DNA from: Thermogladius calderae 1633
Lineage (GTDB): Archaea; Thermoproteota; Thermoprotei_A; Sulfolobales; Desulfurococcaceae
Length of the DNA: 64,000 nt
Direction: 5' to 3'
Assembly (NCBI RefSeq): GCF_000264495.1
Contig: NC_017954.1
Location: 682,001-746,000 of the forward strand
In this document: in pieces, positions 50,392 to 58,820 of the stretch
Layout: each line of letters opens with the position of its first letter
How positions within the stretch are numbered: the stretch's first letter is position 1
Program-made: the position numbers and the translations under genes
Notes under the pieces: model-generated
What the model saw: only the letters and a program-made list of their open reading frames with translations
Told to the model about the DNA's origin: nothing
Databases searched by the model: none

Positions 50392-50411
50392 TTGTTTATA
50401 CACGTATATAA
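50392..50411. promoter_or_regulatory. Overlapping divergent TATA boxes for glyA and the NAD-kinase-like gene
   Basis: The string from 50392 to 50411 holds GTTTATACAC, which is the TATA box of glyA on the minus strand, and GTATATAAGG, the TATA box of the plus-strand gene. TATAC and GTATA form an inverted repeat. Distances to the two ATG codons are about 26 and 30 bp, so both transcripts should be leaderless, and binding of TBP to one side should exclude the other. Confidence 0.5.
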
Positions 50412-50436
50412 GGATAACAGAGAGCCAGTGGTAGTA

Positions 50437-51540
50437 ATGAGAGTCGGCTTCATAGTCAACCCGTATGCAGGGCTTGGGGGCGTTATAGGTAGCAAGGGGA
50501 CCGACGAGAAGGCCGTAGCAAGGGCTCTCTCGCTGGGATACCAGCTGATCGCCCCTAGGCGTGCGCTCGAGTTCCTCCGGAGCATGCGTTCGAGGGAGTT
50601 TAGAATAGTGACGGCAGCGGGCCTAATGGGCGAGGAGGAGATAGCCGAGGCGGGTCTTAGCGAGCTCGTGGAAAAAGTCGTTGGGGAGAGAAAAGTTTCT
50701 ACGACCAGGGAGGACACTATTGCGTCAGCCACTGAAATGCTTCGTGCGGGAGTCGACATTATCGTCTTCGTGGGGGGCGACGGCACTCTAAAGGACGTTT
50801 ACAGCGTAGTCGGAGCCTCGGTGCCAGTCTTGGGCGTGCCCAGCGGGGTTAAAGTCTACAGCGGGGCTTTCGCGTACACACCACGTGACGCAGCCGGGAT
50901 TCTCGAGGCCTACTTGCGTGGTAGCGGGTCTGTCGTCGAGGCGGAGGTCGTGGACGTAGACGAGGAGTTGTTCCGGTCGGATAAACTAAGCCTAAGAGTT
51001 TACGGGTACGTCAAGACTGTGAGGGTTGAGGGCCTACTCCAGCCTAGCAAAGGCACTGTGGTAGCTCCCGACGACGAAGAGAACAAGAGAGCGATAGCTA
51101 GGTACCTGTACGAGACAATGGAGGACGGCGCTTACTACATACTGGGCCCTGGTAGTACGGTGAAGGCTATAGGGGAGTTCTTACAGGACGACCTCACGCA
51201 ATTGGGAGTAGACGTGGTACTCAACAAGAGAGTTGTATTGAAGGATACTTGGGAGAGGCCTCTGCTGGACATAGTCGGTAGAGGTACGAAGACGTACGTT
51301 GTCGTCACACCGATTGGGAGACAGGGCTTTATATTCGGTAGGGGTAACCAGCAGATCTCGCCGAACATACTGAGGCTTATACCAAGGGAGAATATCATCG
51401 TGGTCGCGACTCTGTCCAAGATCCGCGAGCTGGACTACTTAAGGGTCTACACTGGAGACGAGGAGGTTGACAGCAAGCTCAGGGGCTACTACAGAGTGCT
51501 AGTAGACTACGGTCAGTATATGGTGAAAAAAGCGGTTTAA
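50437..51540 (+). CDS. NAD kinase-like protein (COG3199 type)
   Basis: A 367-residue protein of the ATP-NAD/AcoX kinase group. The N-terminal strand leads into NPYAGLGG, and FVGGDGTLKDVYSV near residue 110 is the GGDG motif for nucleotide binding; GRGNQQISPNILRLI is a conserved C-terminal patch. Family members are annotated as NAD kinase-like, but the activity of this subgroup (COG3199) is less well known. The frame opens to 50350, inside glyA and through the promoter, so ATG 50437, about 30 bp after the TATA box, is the start. It stands between glyA and gcvT, tail to tail with gcvT. Confidence 0.8.
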   Translation: MRVGFIVNPYAGLGGVIGSKGTDEKAVARALSLGYQLIAPRRALEFLRSMRSREFRIVTAAGLMGEEEIAEAGLSELVEKVVGERKVSTTREDTIASATEMLRAGVDIIVFVGGDGTLKDVYSVVGASVPVLGVPSGVKVYSGAFAYTPRDAAGILEAYLRGSGSVVEAEVVDVDEELFRSDKLSLRVYGYVKTVRVEGLLQPSKGTVVAPDDEENKRAIARYLYETMEDGAYYILGPGSTVKAIGEFLQDDLTQLGVDVVLNKRVVLKDTWERPLLDIVGRGTKTYVVVTPIGRQGFIFGRGNQQISPNILRLIPRENIIVVATLSKIRELDYLRVYTGDEEVDSKLRGYYRVLVDYGQYMVKKAV

Positions 51541-51545
51541 CCCCC

Positions 51546-52661
51546 TTACTTCTTGACGATGAATGGGAAGTCGACTATCTTGGCCTCGTGCCTCTTGCCT
51601 CTGACTTCTACTTCAACCTCTTCTCCCAGTATGGCGTACCTGGTGTCTATGTAGGCTTGCGCTATAGGCCTCTCTAGGATAGGCGAGTACATCCCGCTAG
51701 TGACCCATCCAACCCTGACGTCCTCGACGTAGACGGCGTCTCCGTTCCTGGGCACGATTCTCCCGGCTTCTTTCGAGAACTTCAGGCCGTACCTCACCCA
51801 CCTAGGCCCCTCCTTGCGACAAGCCCTGAGAGCCTCTTCTCCGAAGAACCCTCGTTTACTCCAAGATACGGCGCCCATCCCGTACCGTAGCCCGACAGCG
51901 CAGGGGAACCTCGAGGGGTCTTCGCCGTACTCGTTCCCTCCCAACACGAAACCAGCCTCGATCCTGAGAGTGTCCCTTGCTATGAGGCCCGCCGGCTTAA
52001 CCCCCAGCTTCACGAGTTGCTCGACCAGCTTAACCGCCTCGGTCGGTCTAGCCCATATCTCGAAACCGTCCTCTCCAGTCCAACCACTCCTACTCACGAG
52101 GTAGACGCTGGCGTTGCCGATTACCTCGTTCTGCCTGAACTCGAGTGGCCTGAGCCCTGAGGCCCAGCCCGCGCCGAGAGCCTCCATGACCCTAACGCTC
52201 TCTGGACCCTGTAGCGCTAGCATGGAGTACTCGCTCGTCAAGTCCGAGATCTCGACTTTGGAGCCTTTTTCAGTCTTGACGGACGCGAAGAAGCTCTTCA
52301 TCTTCTCCGTGGCTAGGGCGTTCGTGACTATCAGCCACTCCTCGTCGCTCAGCTTGTATAGCATCTCGTCGTCCTTCACTCTCGCAAACTGGTTCAAGGA
52401 CAGGGTGGGGCCGCTCATGAACCCTGTTTTGACCTTGCCTAAGTCCTTCGTGTAGACGTACTGCAAGAACTCGAAGGCGTCGCCGCCCCTCACTAGAAGC
52501 CTCCCCATGTGGGAGACGTCGAAGAAAGCCGCCCTCCTTCTCACTTCGAGGTGTTCTTCTATGGCGCCGCTGAACCTGTAAGGCACCTCCCACTCGCCGA
52601 ACGTGCCCGGCTCGGCGCCTAGTTTTTCTATGTAGAAGTCTAGAAGCTGGATTTTAGGCAT
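51546..52661 (-). CDS. gcvT: Aminomethyltransferase, glycine cleavage T protein
   Basis: A 371-residue T protein: AAFFDVSHMGRLLVRG near residue 40, SGWTGEDGFEIWA, and the C-terminal PILERPIAQAYID and GKRHEAKIVDFPFI blocks. It takes the aminomethyl group from H protein, releases ammonia and gives methylene-tetrahydropterin. The conserved aspartate of the D-V-S-H-M region is part of the folate-binding fold. It is divergent from gcvPA with a shared TATA element at 52708-52720. Confidence 0.92.
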   Translation of the reverse strand: MPKIQLLDFYIEKLGAEPGTFGEWEVPYRFSGAIEEHLEVRRRAAFFDVSHMGRLLVRGGDAFEFLQYVYTKDLGKVKTGFMSGPTLSLNQFARVKDDEMLYKLSDEEWLIVTNALATEKMKSFFASVKTEKGSKVEISDLTSEYSMLALQGPESVRVMEALGAGWASGLRPLEFRQNEVIGNASVYLVSRSGWTGEDGFEIWARPTEAVKLVEQLVKLGVKPAGLIARDTLRIEAGFVLGGNEYGEDPSRFPCAVGLRYGMGAVSWSKRGFFGEEALRACRKEGPRWVRYGLKFSKEAGRIVPRNGDAVYVEDVRVGWVTSGMYSPILERPIAQAYIDTRYAILGEEVEVEVRGKRHEAKIVDFPFIVKK

Positions 52662-52707
52662 AGTCTCGATCTCCGTCTTATCAACTGTACAGATATGATT
52701 CCTCTAA

Positions 52708-52720
52708 GTAAATATAAACT
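52708..52720. promoter_or_regulatory. Shared TATA element of gcvT and gcvPA
   Basis: GTAAATATAAACT at 52708-52720 reads as a TATA box on both strands (TTTATATTTAC on the minus strand). For gcvPA it lies 29 bp before ATG 52743, the leaderless distance. For gcvT it would start RNA near 52688, with a leader of about 27 nt. Confidence 0.45.
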
Positions 52721-52742
52721 CACGCGACATTCATTATCACGG

Positions 52743-54179
52743 ATGAACGGAATGACCCCAGGACATTCGCAGCCGTGGATATCCACACTCAACGGCAAAG
52801 ACGTAGAAAAAATGCTGAAGACGATCGGCGTCAAGAGCGTAGAGGAGCTGTTCAGCGACATACCGGAGACGTACAGGTTGAAGTTCGAAGACTGGTTGAG
52901 ACTGGACATAGGGTTCGGCAGGCCCTTGTCCGAGGTTGAGCTAAAGAGGTTAATGGACGAAAAGCTTAGTAAGAACACGGTTCTGAGAACACCCCCGTTC
53001 ATGGGCGGGGGCGTCTACCCTCACTACGTACCACCCGTAGTGAAGTACACAATATCGAGGGGCGAGTTCCTAACAGCTTACACACCCTACCAAGCCGAGA
53101 TATCGCAGGGGCTTATGCAGGCTATCTTCGAGTACCAGAGCCTCATGGCCGAGCTTCTAGAAATGGACGTAGTGAACGCGTCGATGTACGACTGGGGCTC
53201 GGCACTGGCCGAAGCCGTTCTAATGGTCGCTAGAGTCAATAAAGGGAGGAGTAAGTTCCTCATACCGAAGAACACGAACCCGTTCCACAAGAGAGTGGTA
53301 GAAGCATACACCAGGCCCCACGGTATTAGGCTCGTGGAAGTAGGGTACGACAGGGTAACCGGTGAAGTCGACTTAGAGGACGTCAAAAGCAAATTAGACA
53401 GCGAGACGGCCGGCGTCTACGTCCAATACCCGAACTTCTTCGGGGTGATCGAGAGCGGTGTGAAGGAGGTGTTCGAGCTAGCACACGAGAGAGGGGCATT
53501 GACAGTCGCCGGGGTATACCCGGTATCCCTCGGCTTGCTCAAGCCACCGGGCGAGCTCGGAGCCGATATCGCGGTGGGCGAAGGCCAGTCCCTGGGTCTC
53601 GGAATGAACTATGGAGGACCCCACCTGGGGATATTCGCTGTCAGGTACGACATGAAGCTGATCAGGCAGATGCCCGGCAGGCTAATAGGCCTCACAACCA
53701 CGAGGGACGGGAGCGAGAGGGCGTTCTCGATGGTCCTCCAGACAAGGGAGCAGCACATCAGGCGCGAGAAGGCGACCAGCAATATATGCACAAACGAGGC
53801 TCTAATGGCGATCGCCGCCGCGGTGTATATGTCGCTCCTGGGAGGTACCGGCTTGAGGAGGCTCTCCGAGATCAACTACTACAACGCCCACTACGCTCAG
53901 ATGAAGCTGTCCGAGGCCGGCCTAGACACCAAGGTCTTCGAGTCAGACTTCTTCAACGAGTTCCCTGTTTCCTTCAACGGGGTCGGCTTGAGGTACAGGG
54001 AAGTCCACGAGGGGTTGCTGGCGAGGAGAATACACGGCGGGCTGTACGTCGGGGACTACTACCCCGAACTAGGCGAGACGGCCTTGTTCGCCTTCACGGA
54101 AGTGCACTCAAAGGACGACATCGACCTCCTAGCGGGCACACTGAGTGAAATCCTAAGAGGGGAAAGGGGGGTGCCGTGA
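52743..54179 (+). CDS. gcvPA: Glycine dehydrogenase (decarboxylating) subunit 1
   Basis: N-terminal half of the P protein, found as a separate subunit in Archaea and many bacteria. LFSDIPETYRL, FMGGGVYPHYVPPVV, TAYTPYQAEISQG and GMNYGGPHLGIFA are family blocks. It forms a heterotetramer with subunit 2, which holds the PLP lysine. The frame opens to ATG 52695, but the TATA element lies inside that extension and 29 bp before ATG 52743, so I use 52743. The gene ends 1 bp before gcvPB. Confidence 0.92.
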   Translation: MNGMTPGHSQPWISTLNGKDVEKMLKTIGVKSVEELFSDIPETYRLKFEDWLRLDIGFGRPLSEVELKRLMDEKLSKNTVLRTPPFMGGGVYPHYVPPVVKYTISRGEFLTAYTPYQAEISQGLMQAIFEYQSLMAELLEMDVVNASMYDWGSALAEAVLMVARVNKGRSKFLIPKNTNPFHKRVVEAYTRPHGIRLVEVGYDRVTGEVDLEDVKSKLDSETAGVYVQYPNFFGVIESGVKEVFELAHERGALTVAGVYPVSLGLLKPPGELGADIAVGEGQSLGLGMNYGGPHLGIFAVRYDMKLIRQMPGRLIGLTTTRDGSERAFSMVLQTREQHIRREKATSNICTNEALMAIAAAVYMSLLGGTGLRRLSEINYYNAHYAQMKLSEAGLDTKVFESDFFNEFPVSFNGVGLRYREVHEGLLARRIHGGLYVGDYYPELGETALFAFTEVHSKDDIDLLAGTLSEILRGERGVP

Positions 54180-54180
54180 G

Positions 54181-55740
54181 ATGTTCAGGCAGGCCAAGTG
54201 GAACGAGCCAATAATTCTAGAGAACCCTGACAAGGGCTTCACGGGGCTCAGCCTAGACTCCTACAGCGACAGCACGTCTAGGGCCGTGGGCGAGATTAAA
54301 ATACCAAAGGGCGTCCTCCGAGAAACCCCTCCTAGCATACCCGGTCTCCCCGAGGTCGAGGTGGTCAGGCACTATACACGGCTCTCTCAGATGTCCTACG
54401 GGGTCGACAACGGGCCGGTACCACTAGGATCCTGCACCATGAAGTACAACCCGAGGATAGCCTGGGAGATCGCATTCGACGAGAGGATCGCGAACCTCCA
54501 CCCGCTCCAAGACGAGAGGACAGTGCAGGGACTACTGGAGATACTCTTCGAGCTACAGAAGTGGCTTGCCAACATCACGGGCATGGACGTCTGCACTCTC
54601 CACCCCGCGGCGGGCGCGCACGGGGAGCTGGCGGGCGTACTGACGATCCGGAGGTATCACGAGGTGAAAGGGAGGGCCGACTTGAAGAGGGAGATCATAG
54701 TTCCAGATAGTGCTCACGGGACTAACCCGGCCAGCGCCTCAATGGCTGGTTTCGTCACCGTCACCGTCCCAACGGGTGAAGACGGAAATATCGACATGGA
54801 GGCCCTCAGGGCGGTCGTCGGGAAGAGGACAGCTGGGCTGATGATCACCAACCCGAGTACCCTCGGATTGTTCGAGGAGAGGATAGGGGACATAGTGAAG
54901 CTGGTGCACGAGTACGACGCTCTACTCTACTACGATGGTGCCAACCTGAACGGCATCTTAGGGTACGCTAGGCCCGGTGACATGGGCTTCGACATCGCCC
55001 ACCTAAACCTACACAAGACGTTTAGCTCCCCCCACGGTGGGGGTGGCCCCGGGGCAGGGCCGGTCTGCGTAAAGGACAGAGTGGTAGACGAGACCAGGAA
55101 CATCAGACTAAGCGACCTCTTACCAGGTTACCTAGTGGTTTACGACGAGGAAAAGGGCATATACAGGCTGAAGCACCCTGGTCCTCATAGTGTCGGCCTG
55201 ATAAAGTCCTTCTTCGGCAACGTCGTACCGCTGGTGTGGGCTTATGTATACATAGCATCTCTAGGGCCGCAGGGGCTAAGGAGAGTGTCCGAGCATGCCG
55301 TCCTGGCCACAAACTACTTTATCAAGCTCATCGAAGGAGTGAGAGGCTTCGAGATACCATACGGTAAAGGCAGGTTCAGGAAGAACGAGGTCGTGTTGAG
55401 CGCGAGGCCTCTCGCAGAGGAGACTGGTGTTACTGCTATGGACGTTGCGAAGGGGTTGCTCGACGCCGGCTTTTACGCGCCCACGGTCTATTTCCCCCTA
55501 ATAGTGAAAGAGGCGCTACAGGTGGAGTTCACCGAGAGCGAGACTATAGAGAACATAGAGAGGTATGCTGAGAGGCTGAAGGAGATCAGTAGGGTGGCCT
55601 ACGAGAACCCCGACGAGGCGAAGAAGTGGCCTATTAATACCAGCGTCAAGATCATCGACTACGTGAAGGGGGACCACCCCAGGACGCTAGCACCTACGTG
55701 GAGGGTTTACGTGAGAAAGCAGAGAGGTGAGCTATCGTGA
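54181..55740 (+). CDS. gcvPB: Glycine dehydrogenase (decarboxylating) subunit 2
   Basis: C-terminal half of the P protein, 519 residues. PLGSCTMKYNPR, HPAAGAHGELAG, DSAHGTNPASASMAG and LNLHKTFSSPHGGGGPGAGP with the PLP lysine are diagnostic. It decarboxylates glycine and passes the aminomethyl group to the lipoyl arm of GcvH. The C-terminus overlaps lpd by 4 bp, so P1, P2 and L form one plus-strand operon. Confidence 0.93.
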   Translation: MFRQAKWNEPIILENPDKGFTGLSLDSYSDSTSRAVGEIKIPKGVLRETPPSIPGLPEVEVVRHYTRLSQMSYGVDNGPVPLGSCTMKYNPRIAWEIAFDERIANLHPLQDERTVQGLLEILFELQKWLANITGMDVCTLHPAAGAHGELAGVLTIRRYHEVKGRADLKREIIVPDSAHGTNPASASMAGFVTVTVPTGEDGNIDMEALRAVVGKRTAGLMITNPSTLGLFEERIGDIVKLVHEYDALLYYDGANLNGILGYARPGDMGFDIAHLNLHKTFSSPHGGGGPGAGPVCVKDRVVDETRNIRLSDLLPGYLVVYDEEKGIYRLKHPGPHSVGLIKSFFGNVVPLVWAYVYIASLGPQGLRRVSEHAVLATNYFIKLIEGVRGFEIPYGKGRFRKNEVVLSARPLAEETGVTAMDVAKGLLDAGFYAPTVYFPLIVKEALQVEFTESETIENIERYAERLKEISRVAYENPDEAKKWPINTSVKIIDYVKGDHPRTLAPTWRVYVRKQRGELS

Positions 55741-57107
55741 AGCACGACGTTGTAGTTGTGGGGAGCGGTGTAGCAGGCTACCCGGCGGCGATTATGCTGG
55801 CCAGGAGGGGCCTCAAGGTCGCAGTCGTCGAGGAGCACTACCTCGGGGGCGAGTGTACAAACTACGGATGCGTACCCAGCAAGGCCTTCTACCACATTGC
55901 TGAAGCCGCTAGAACGGTGAAAAAGGTCGGGGGAAGTGCGGAGCTGTCTTGGGAGTCAATAGTAGAGTGGTCCAACTCCATGGTCGAGGCCGCTCGGCAA
56001 GGCATAGAGTACCTGTTCGAGTCTTATGGTGTTAAAGTCTACAACGGGAAGGGGGTCATCAAGGAAAACAAACGAGTGAGGGTCAAGAACGGCGAGAACG
56101 TCGAGATAGAGACGGAGAAGGTCCTTCTCGCCCTCGGTACAGACCCAAGGCCCTTGCCGGGTCTCGAGTTCGACGGGAAGCTCATTGTAAGTAACAGAGA
56201 GATCTTCCAGATGAGGGAGCGCCCCGGTTCTCTGGCTATTGTGGGTGGGGGTGTGATCGGAGTCGAGGTCGCCAATGCCTTCGTCAATCTCGGCGTAGAG
56301 GTAACTGTTGTGGAGAGGTCTAACCAGATCCTGTCGTTCCTCGACAGTGATGTAGCACAGGCAGTTAAAGGCCACTTGAGGCGTCGTGGAGTCAACGTAC
56401 TAGAGGGTGTCGAGGTCGCTGGGGTGGAGAGGGGAGAGAGCGGTGTTCGCCTGAAACTGAGTGACGGGAAGGAGATAGCGGTGGATGAAGTGCTTGTTGC
56501 CGTAGGGCGTGTGCCTAAGACGTCCGGAGTTAACTTGGAGAACGTAGGGGTCGAGCTCGACAACGCTGGTTTCATCAAGGTCTCGCCTAGGCTGGAGACC
56601 AGCGTCCCCAGTATCTACGCTGCTGGAGACGTAGTCGGCGGCCCCCTGCTCGCTCACAAGGCGATGGTGGAGAGCATGATCGCGTCGAAGAACATCACGG
56701 GGATGGAGGCCCACAACATCGACTACAGGCTGGTCCCGTTGACGATTTTCACAGGCCTAGAAGTAGCCTACGTGGGTTACACGGAGAAAGAGCTCACTAA
56801 GCTGGGTATAAAGTACGTCAGGTACAAGGTACCATTGAACTTCCTCTCGGCTGTGAAAATAAAGGACGGGTCATACTCGTTCATAAAAATACTGGTCAGC
56901 GAGGACTCTTCGAAGGTCTACGGGGTCCACATAGTCGCGCCGAACGCCTCGGAGGTCATTTCGGCCTTTATCCCCGTCGTGATCGGGAAGATGATGTTCG
57001 AGGACGTCTCTCAACTCCCCTACCCGCACTTAACGGTGGGAGAGGCCCTTCGTGAGATAGCTCTCCTGATGCTGGGCGAGCCTGTGCACATTCTAGTGAG
57101 GAAGTAG
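55737..57107 (+). CDS. lpd: Dihydrolipoyl dehydrogenase
   Basis: Flavoprotein disulfide reductase of 456 residues. GSGVAGYPAAIMLARRG binds FAD, GGECTNYGCVPSKAF holds the redox pair C-x4-C, IVGGGVIGVEVANAF binds NAD, and YAAGDVVGGPLLAHKA is the second FAD patch. The C-terminal HPHLTVGEAL-like segment (PYPHLTVGEALREIAL) has the active-site histidine. It reoxidises dihydrolipoyl-GcvH. No 2-oxoacid dehydrogenase genes are near, so glycine cleavage is its evident task. GTG 55737 start overlapping gcvPB. Confidence 0.92.
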   Translation: MKHDVVVVGSGVAGYPAAIMLARRGLKVAVVEEHYLGGECTNYGCVPSKAFYHIAEAARTVKKVGGSAELSWESIVEWSNSMVEAARQGIEYLFESYGVKVYNGKGVIKENKRVRVKNGENVEIETEKVLLALGTDPRPLPGLEFDGKLIVSNREIFQMRERPGSLAIVGGGVIGVEVANAFVNLGVEVTVVERSNQILSFLDSDVAQAVKGHLRRRGVNVLEGVEVAGVERGESGVRLKLSDGKEIAVDEVLVAVGRVPKTSGVNLENVGVELDNAGFIKVSPRLETSVPSIYAAGDVVGGPLLAHKAMVESMIASKNITGMEAHNIDYRLVPLTIFTGLEVAYVGYTEKELTKLGIKYVRYKVPLNFLSAVKIKDGSYSFIKILVSEDSSKVYGVHIVAPNASEVISAFIPVVIGKMMFEDVSQLPYPHLTVGEALREIALLMLGEPVHILVRK

Positions 57108-57155
57108 GGTCTGAAGAAGGTGTGTAGGTAGCATATAGAGTGGACAAAAACTTTT

Positions 57156-58016
57156 TCACTCAAAAACGTATAGTTCCTCCTCGTATCTCCTGTCTAGTAC
57201 AGTGCCCGGCGGCAACCTCATTATCCTTTTACTAGACAAAAGCCCCTTCACCCGCCTGTTGACCTCGTCTTTCGGCATTTCGCCCGTTAACCACTCGAGG
57301 GGGACGTTGATGTTCATGGGCCTCGCTGGTATGACGTGTCTCGTAGCCTTGTGCGTGAAGACTTCACCCCTCAAGGCGACTCTCCTCACCTCGTCTTTTG
57401 TTATCACGGGGGGTATCAGCGAGGCGGTAGCTTTACCGGATTTCACCGCGTCTATCGAGTCTTTTTCAGTCATGTAACTGATCTTGAAGCCCCTGCCCTC
57501 TAGTGCGGACTCGACCTCCTTGACTTGGTCGTAAATCCTCTTGATGTCGTTTTCTCCAGAGGACACTACATAGATGTCTGAGGGCGTGACGAGCACGCCA
57601 ACAGCCTTCCTCTCGCTTAGGAGCCGTTGACCCTCCTCCATGCTACGCAGTTCCCCGACGTGGAACCCGATGCTTTTGATGGCGTCTACAAGCTGTCTCC
57701 AGTCGCCGCCTACGAAGACCCTGCCCCAAGCGTGCAGTTCTATCGACTCGTTGTCGTAGTCCACGAGGCAGACGGGTATGTACTTGAAGCCTATCTCCTT
57801 AGCCGCAGCCACCCTGTGCATCCCGTCTAGCACAACCAGCGTTTTCTCGTCGACTAGGATGGGGTCTTTAAACACCTTGTCGCTCCTTATTTTTTCTACA
57901 AGCCACTCAAGTATGCTGGGTATTATCTCCTCGTGTATGTGGAGTTTATCCAGGTCCTCTACCGATATCTTCAGTACGAGCCTGGGTGTCTTTATCTCGT
58001 AGAAGCTCGATACTAT
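57156..58016 (-). CDS. serK: Free serine kinase SerK-like (ParB/Srx fold); start codon unclear
   Basis: VVLDGMHRVAAAKEIGFKYIPV is the ParB/sulfiredoxin-fold nucleotide site of the archaeal SerK family, and GEVFTHKATRHVIP matches its C-terminal block. The family makes O-phosphoserine from free serine with ADP (Thermococcus SerK). In that enzyme the catalytic glutamate follows a histidine (H29-E30); the matching HIHEE lies here upstream of the first in-frame start, GTG 57875. The frame is open from the stop TGA 58017-58019 but without ATG, GTG or TTG before 57875. GTG 58018-58020, in a GAGGTGAA context, is one base out of frame. A shift, an odd start or an assembly error must explain this. It lies tail to tail with lpd. 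Confidence 0.78.
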   Translation of the reverse strand: MVSSFYEIKTPRLVLKISVEDLDKLHIHEEIIPSILEWLVEKIRSDKVFKDPILVDEKTLVVLDGMHRVAAAKEIGFKYIPVCLVDYDNESIELHAWGRVFVGGDWRQLVDAIKSIGFHVGELRSMEEGQRLLSERKAVGVLVTPSDIYVVSSGENDIKRIYDQVKEVESALEGRGFKISYMTEKDSIDAVKSGKATASLIPPVITKDEVRRVALRGEVFTHKATRHVIPARPMNINVPLEWLTGEMPKDEVNRRVKGLLSSKRIMRLPPGTVLDRRYEEELYVFE

Positions 58017-58082
58017 TCACCTCGCTGAGTACTGTGGGGAATGATTCAGGGTCTCACTAATTAAGTTTTACCCGTTGAGCTG

Positions 58083-58114
58083 GGGTATCGTGTCTTGGGT
58101 GCCCTACGATACCC
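58083..58114. repeat. Inverted repeat between serK and the liv operon
   Basis: GGGTATCGT (58083-58091) and ACGATACCC (58106-58114) are perfect 9-bp arms around a 14-nt spacer. The repeat covers the stop codon of the last liv gene and lies about 36 bp upstream of a TATA-like ACTTAATTAG near 58057-58066 that may serve serK. It may be a terminator hairpin of the liv operon (no T run follows) or an operator for serK. Confidence 0.45.
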
Positions 58115-58820
58115 TACGCCCCGTCAAGAAGGTCTCTATAAGCGTCCTCGCCTCGGGAGACCCTGGGAGGTACTCCCCAACTATCTTCCCCTCAACGAGG
58201 TGGTAGACCCTATCTGCTACGCTCATCGCATAGTCGACGTTTTGCTCGACCAGGAGGATCGACACCCCCATACTCTTGATCTCTAGGAGCTTATTGAGTA
58301 GGCTTTTACTGGCCTTGGGAGACAGGCCCGTAGTCGGCTCGTCTAGTAGGAGTAGTCTCGGCTTGGACATAAGGGCTCTCGCGATCGCTAACATTTGCCG
58401 TTCCCCCCCGCTCAAGTTCTTCGCCTTGCTCTTCGCCCTACCGGCTAGCTCGGGGAAGAGCCTGAAGACCTCCTCGACGTCGTCTCTCAACCTGTCGTGG
58501 CGCCTCGTGTAGGCCCCGAGTAGCAGGTTTTCCAGGACGCTAAGGTTGGGGAAGACGTTGTTGGTCTGCGGAGAGTAGCTCAAACCGAGCGCTACTCTCT
58601 TCTCCGTCTTTAACCCGGTTATGTCGGCGCCGTCGAAGTAGACCTTCCCACTGTAGACCTCGGCCAACCCCATGATCGAGTTTAGTAGCGTTGTCTTGCC
58701 AGCCCCGTTCGGACCCACTACAGAGACTACCTCTCTATCCCCAACCCTCAAGGACACGCTGTCTAAGACTTTCAGCTTCCCGTAACCGGCGACTAGACCC
58801 ACGACCTCCAGCATCCTCAC
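58104..58820 (-). CDS. livF: Branched-chain amino acid ABC ATPase LivF
   Basis: ABC ATPase of the LivF group: Walker A GPNGAGKTT, signature NLSGGERQMLAIARAL, Walker B LLLLDEPTTGLSP, and the LLVEQNVDYAMSVADRVYHL block after it, with Gln in the LVEQN motif as usual for LivF. 238 residues is the normal size. Last gene of the liv operon, overlapping livG by 4 bp. Confidence 0.9.
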   Translation of the reverse strand: MRMLEVVGLVAGYGKLKVLDSVSLRVGDREVVSVVGPNGAGKTTLLNSIMGLAEVYSGKVYFDGADITGLKTEKRVALGLSYSPQTNNVFPNLSVLENLLLGAYTRRHDRLRDDVEEVFRLFPELAGRAKSKAKNLSGGERQMLAIARALMSKPRLLLLDEPTTGLSPKASKSLLNKLLEIKSMGVSILLVEQNVDYAMSVADRVYHLVEGKIVGEYLPGSPEARTLIETFLTGRRVS

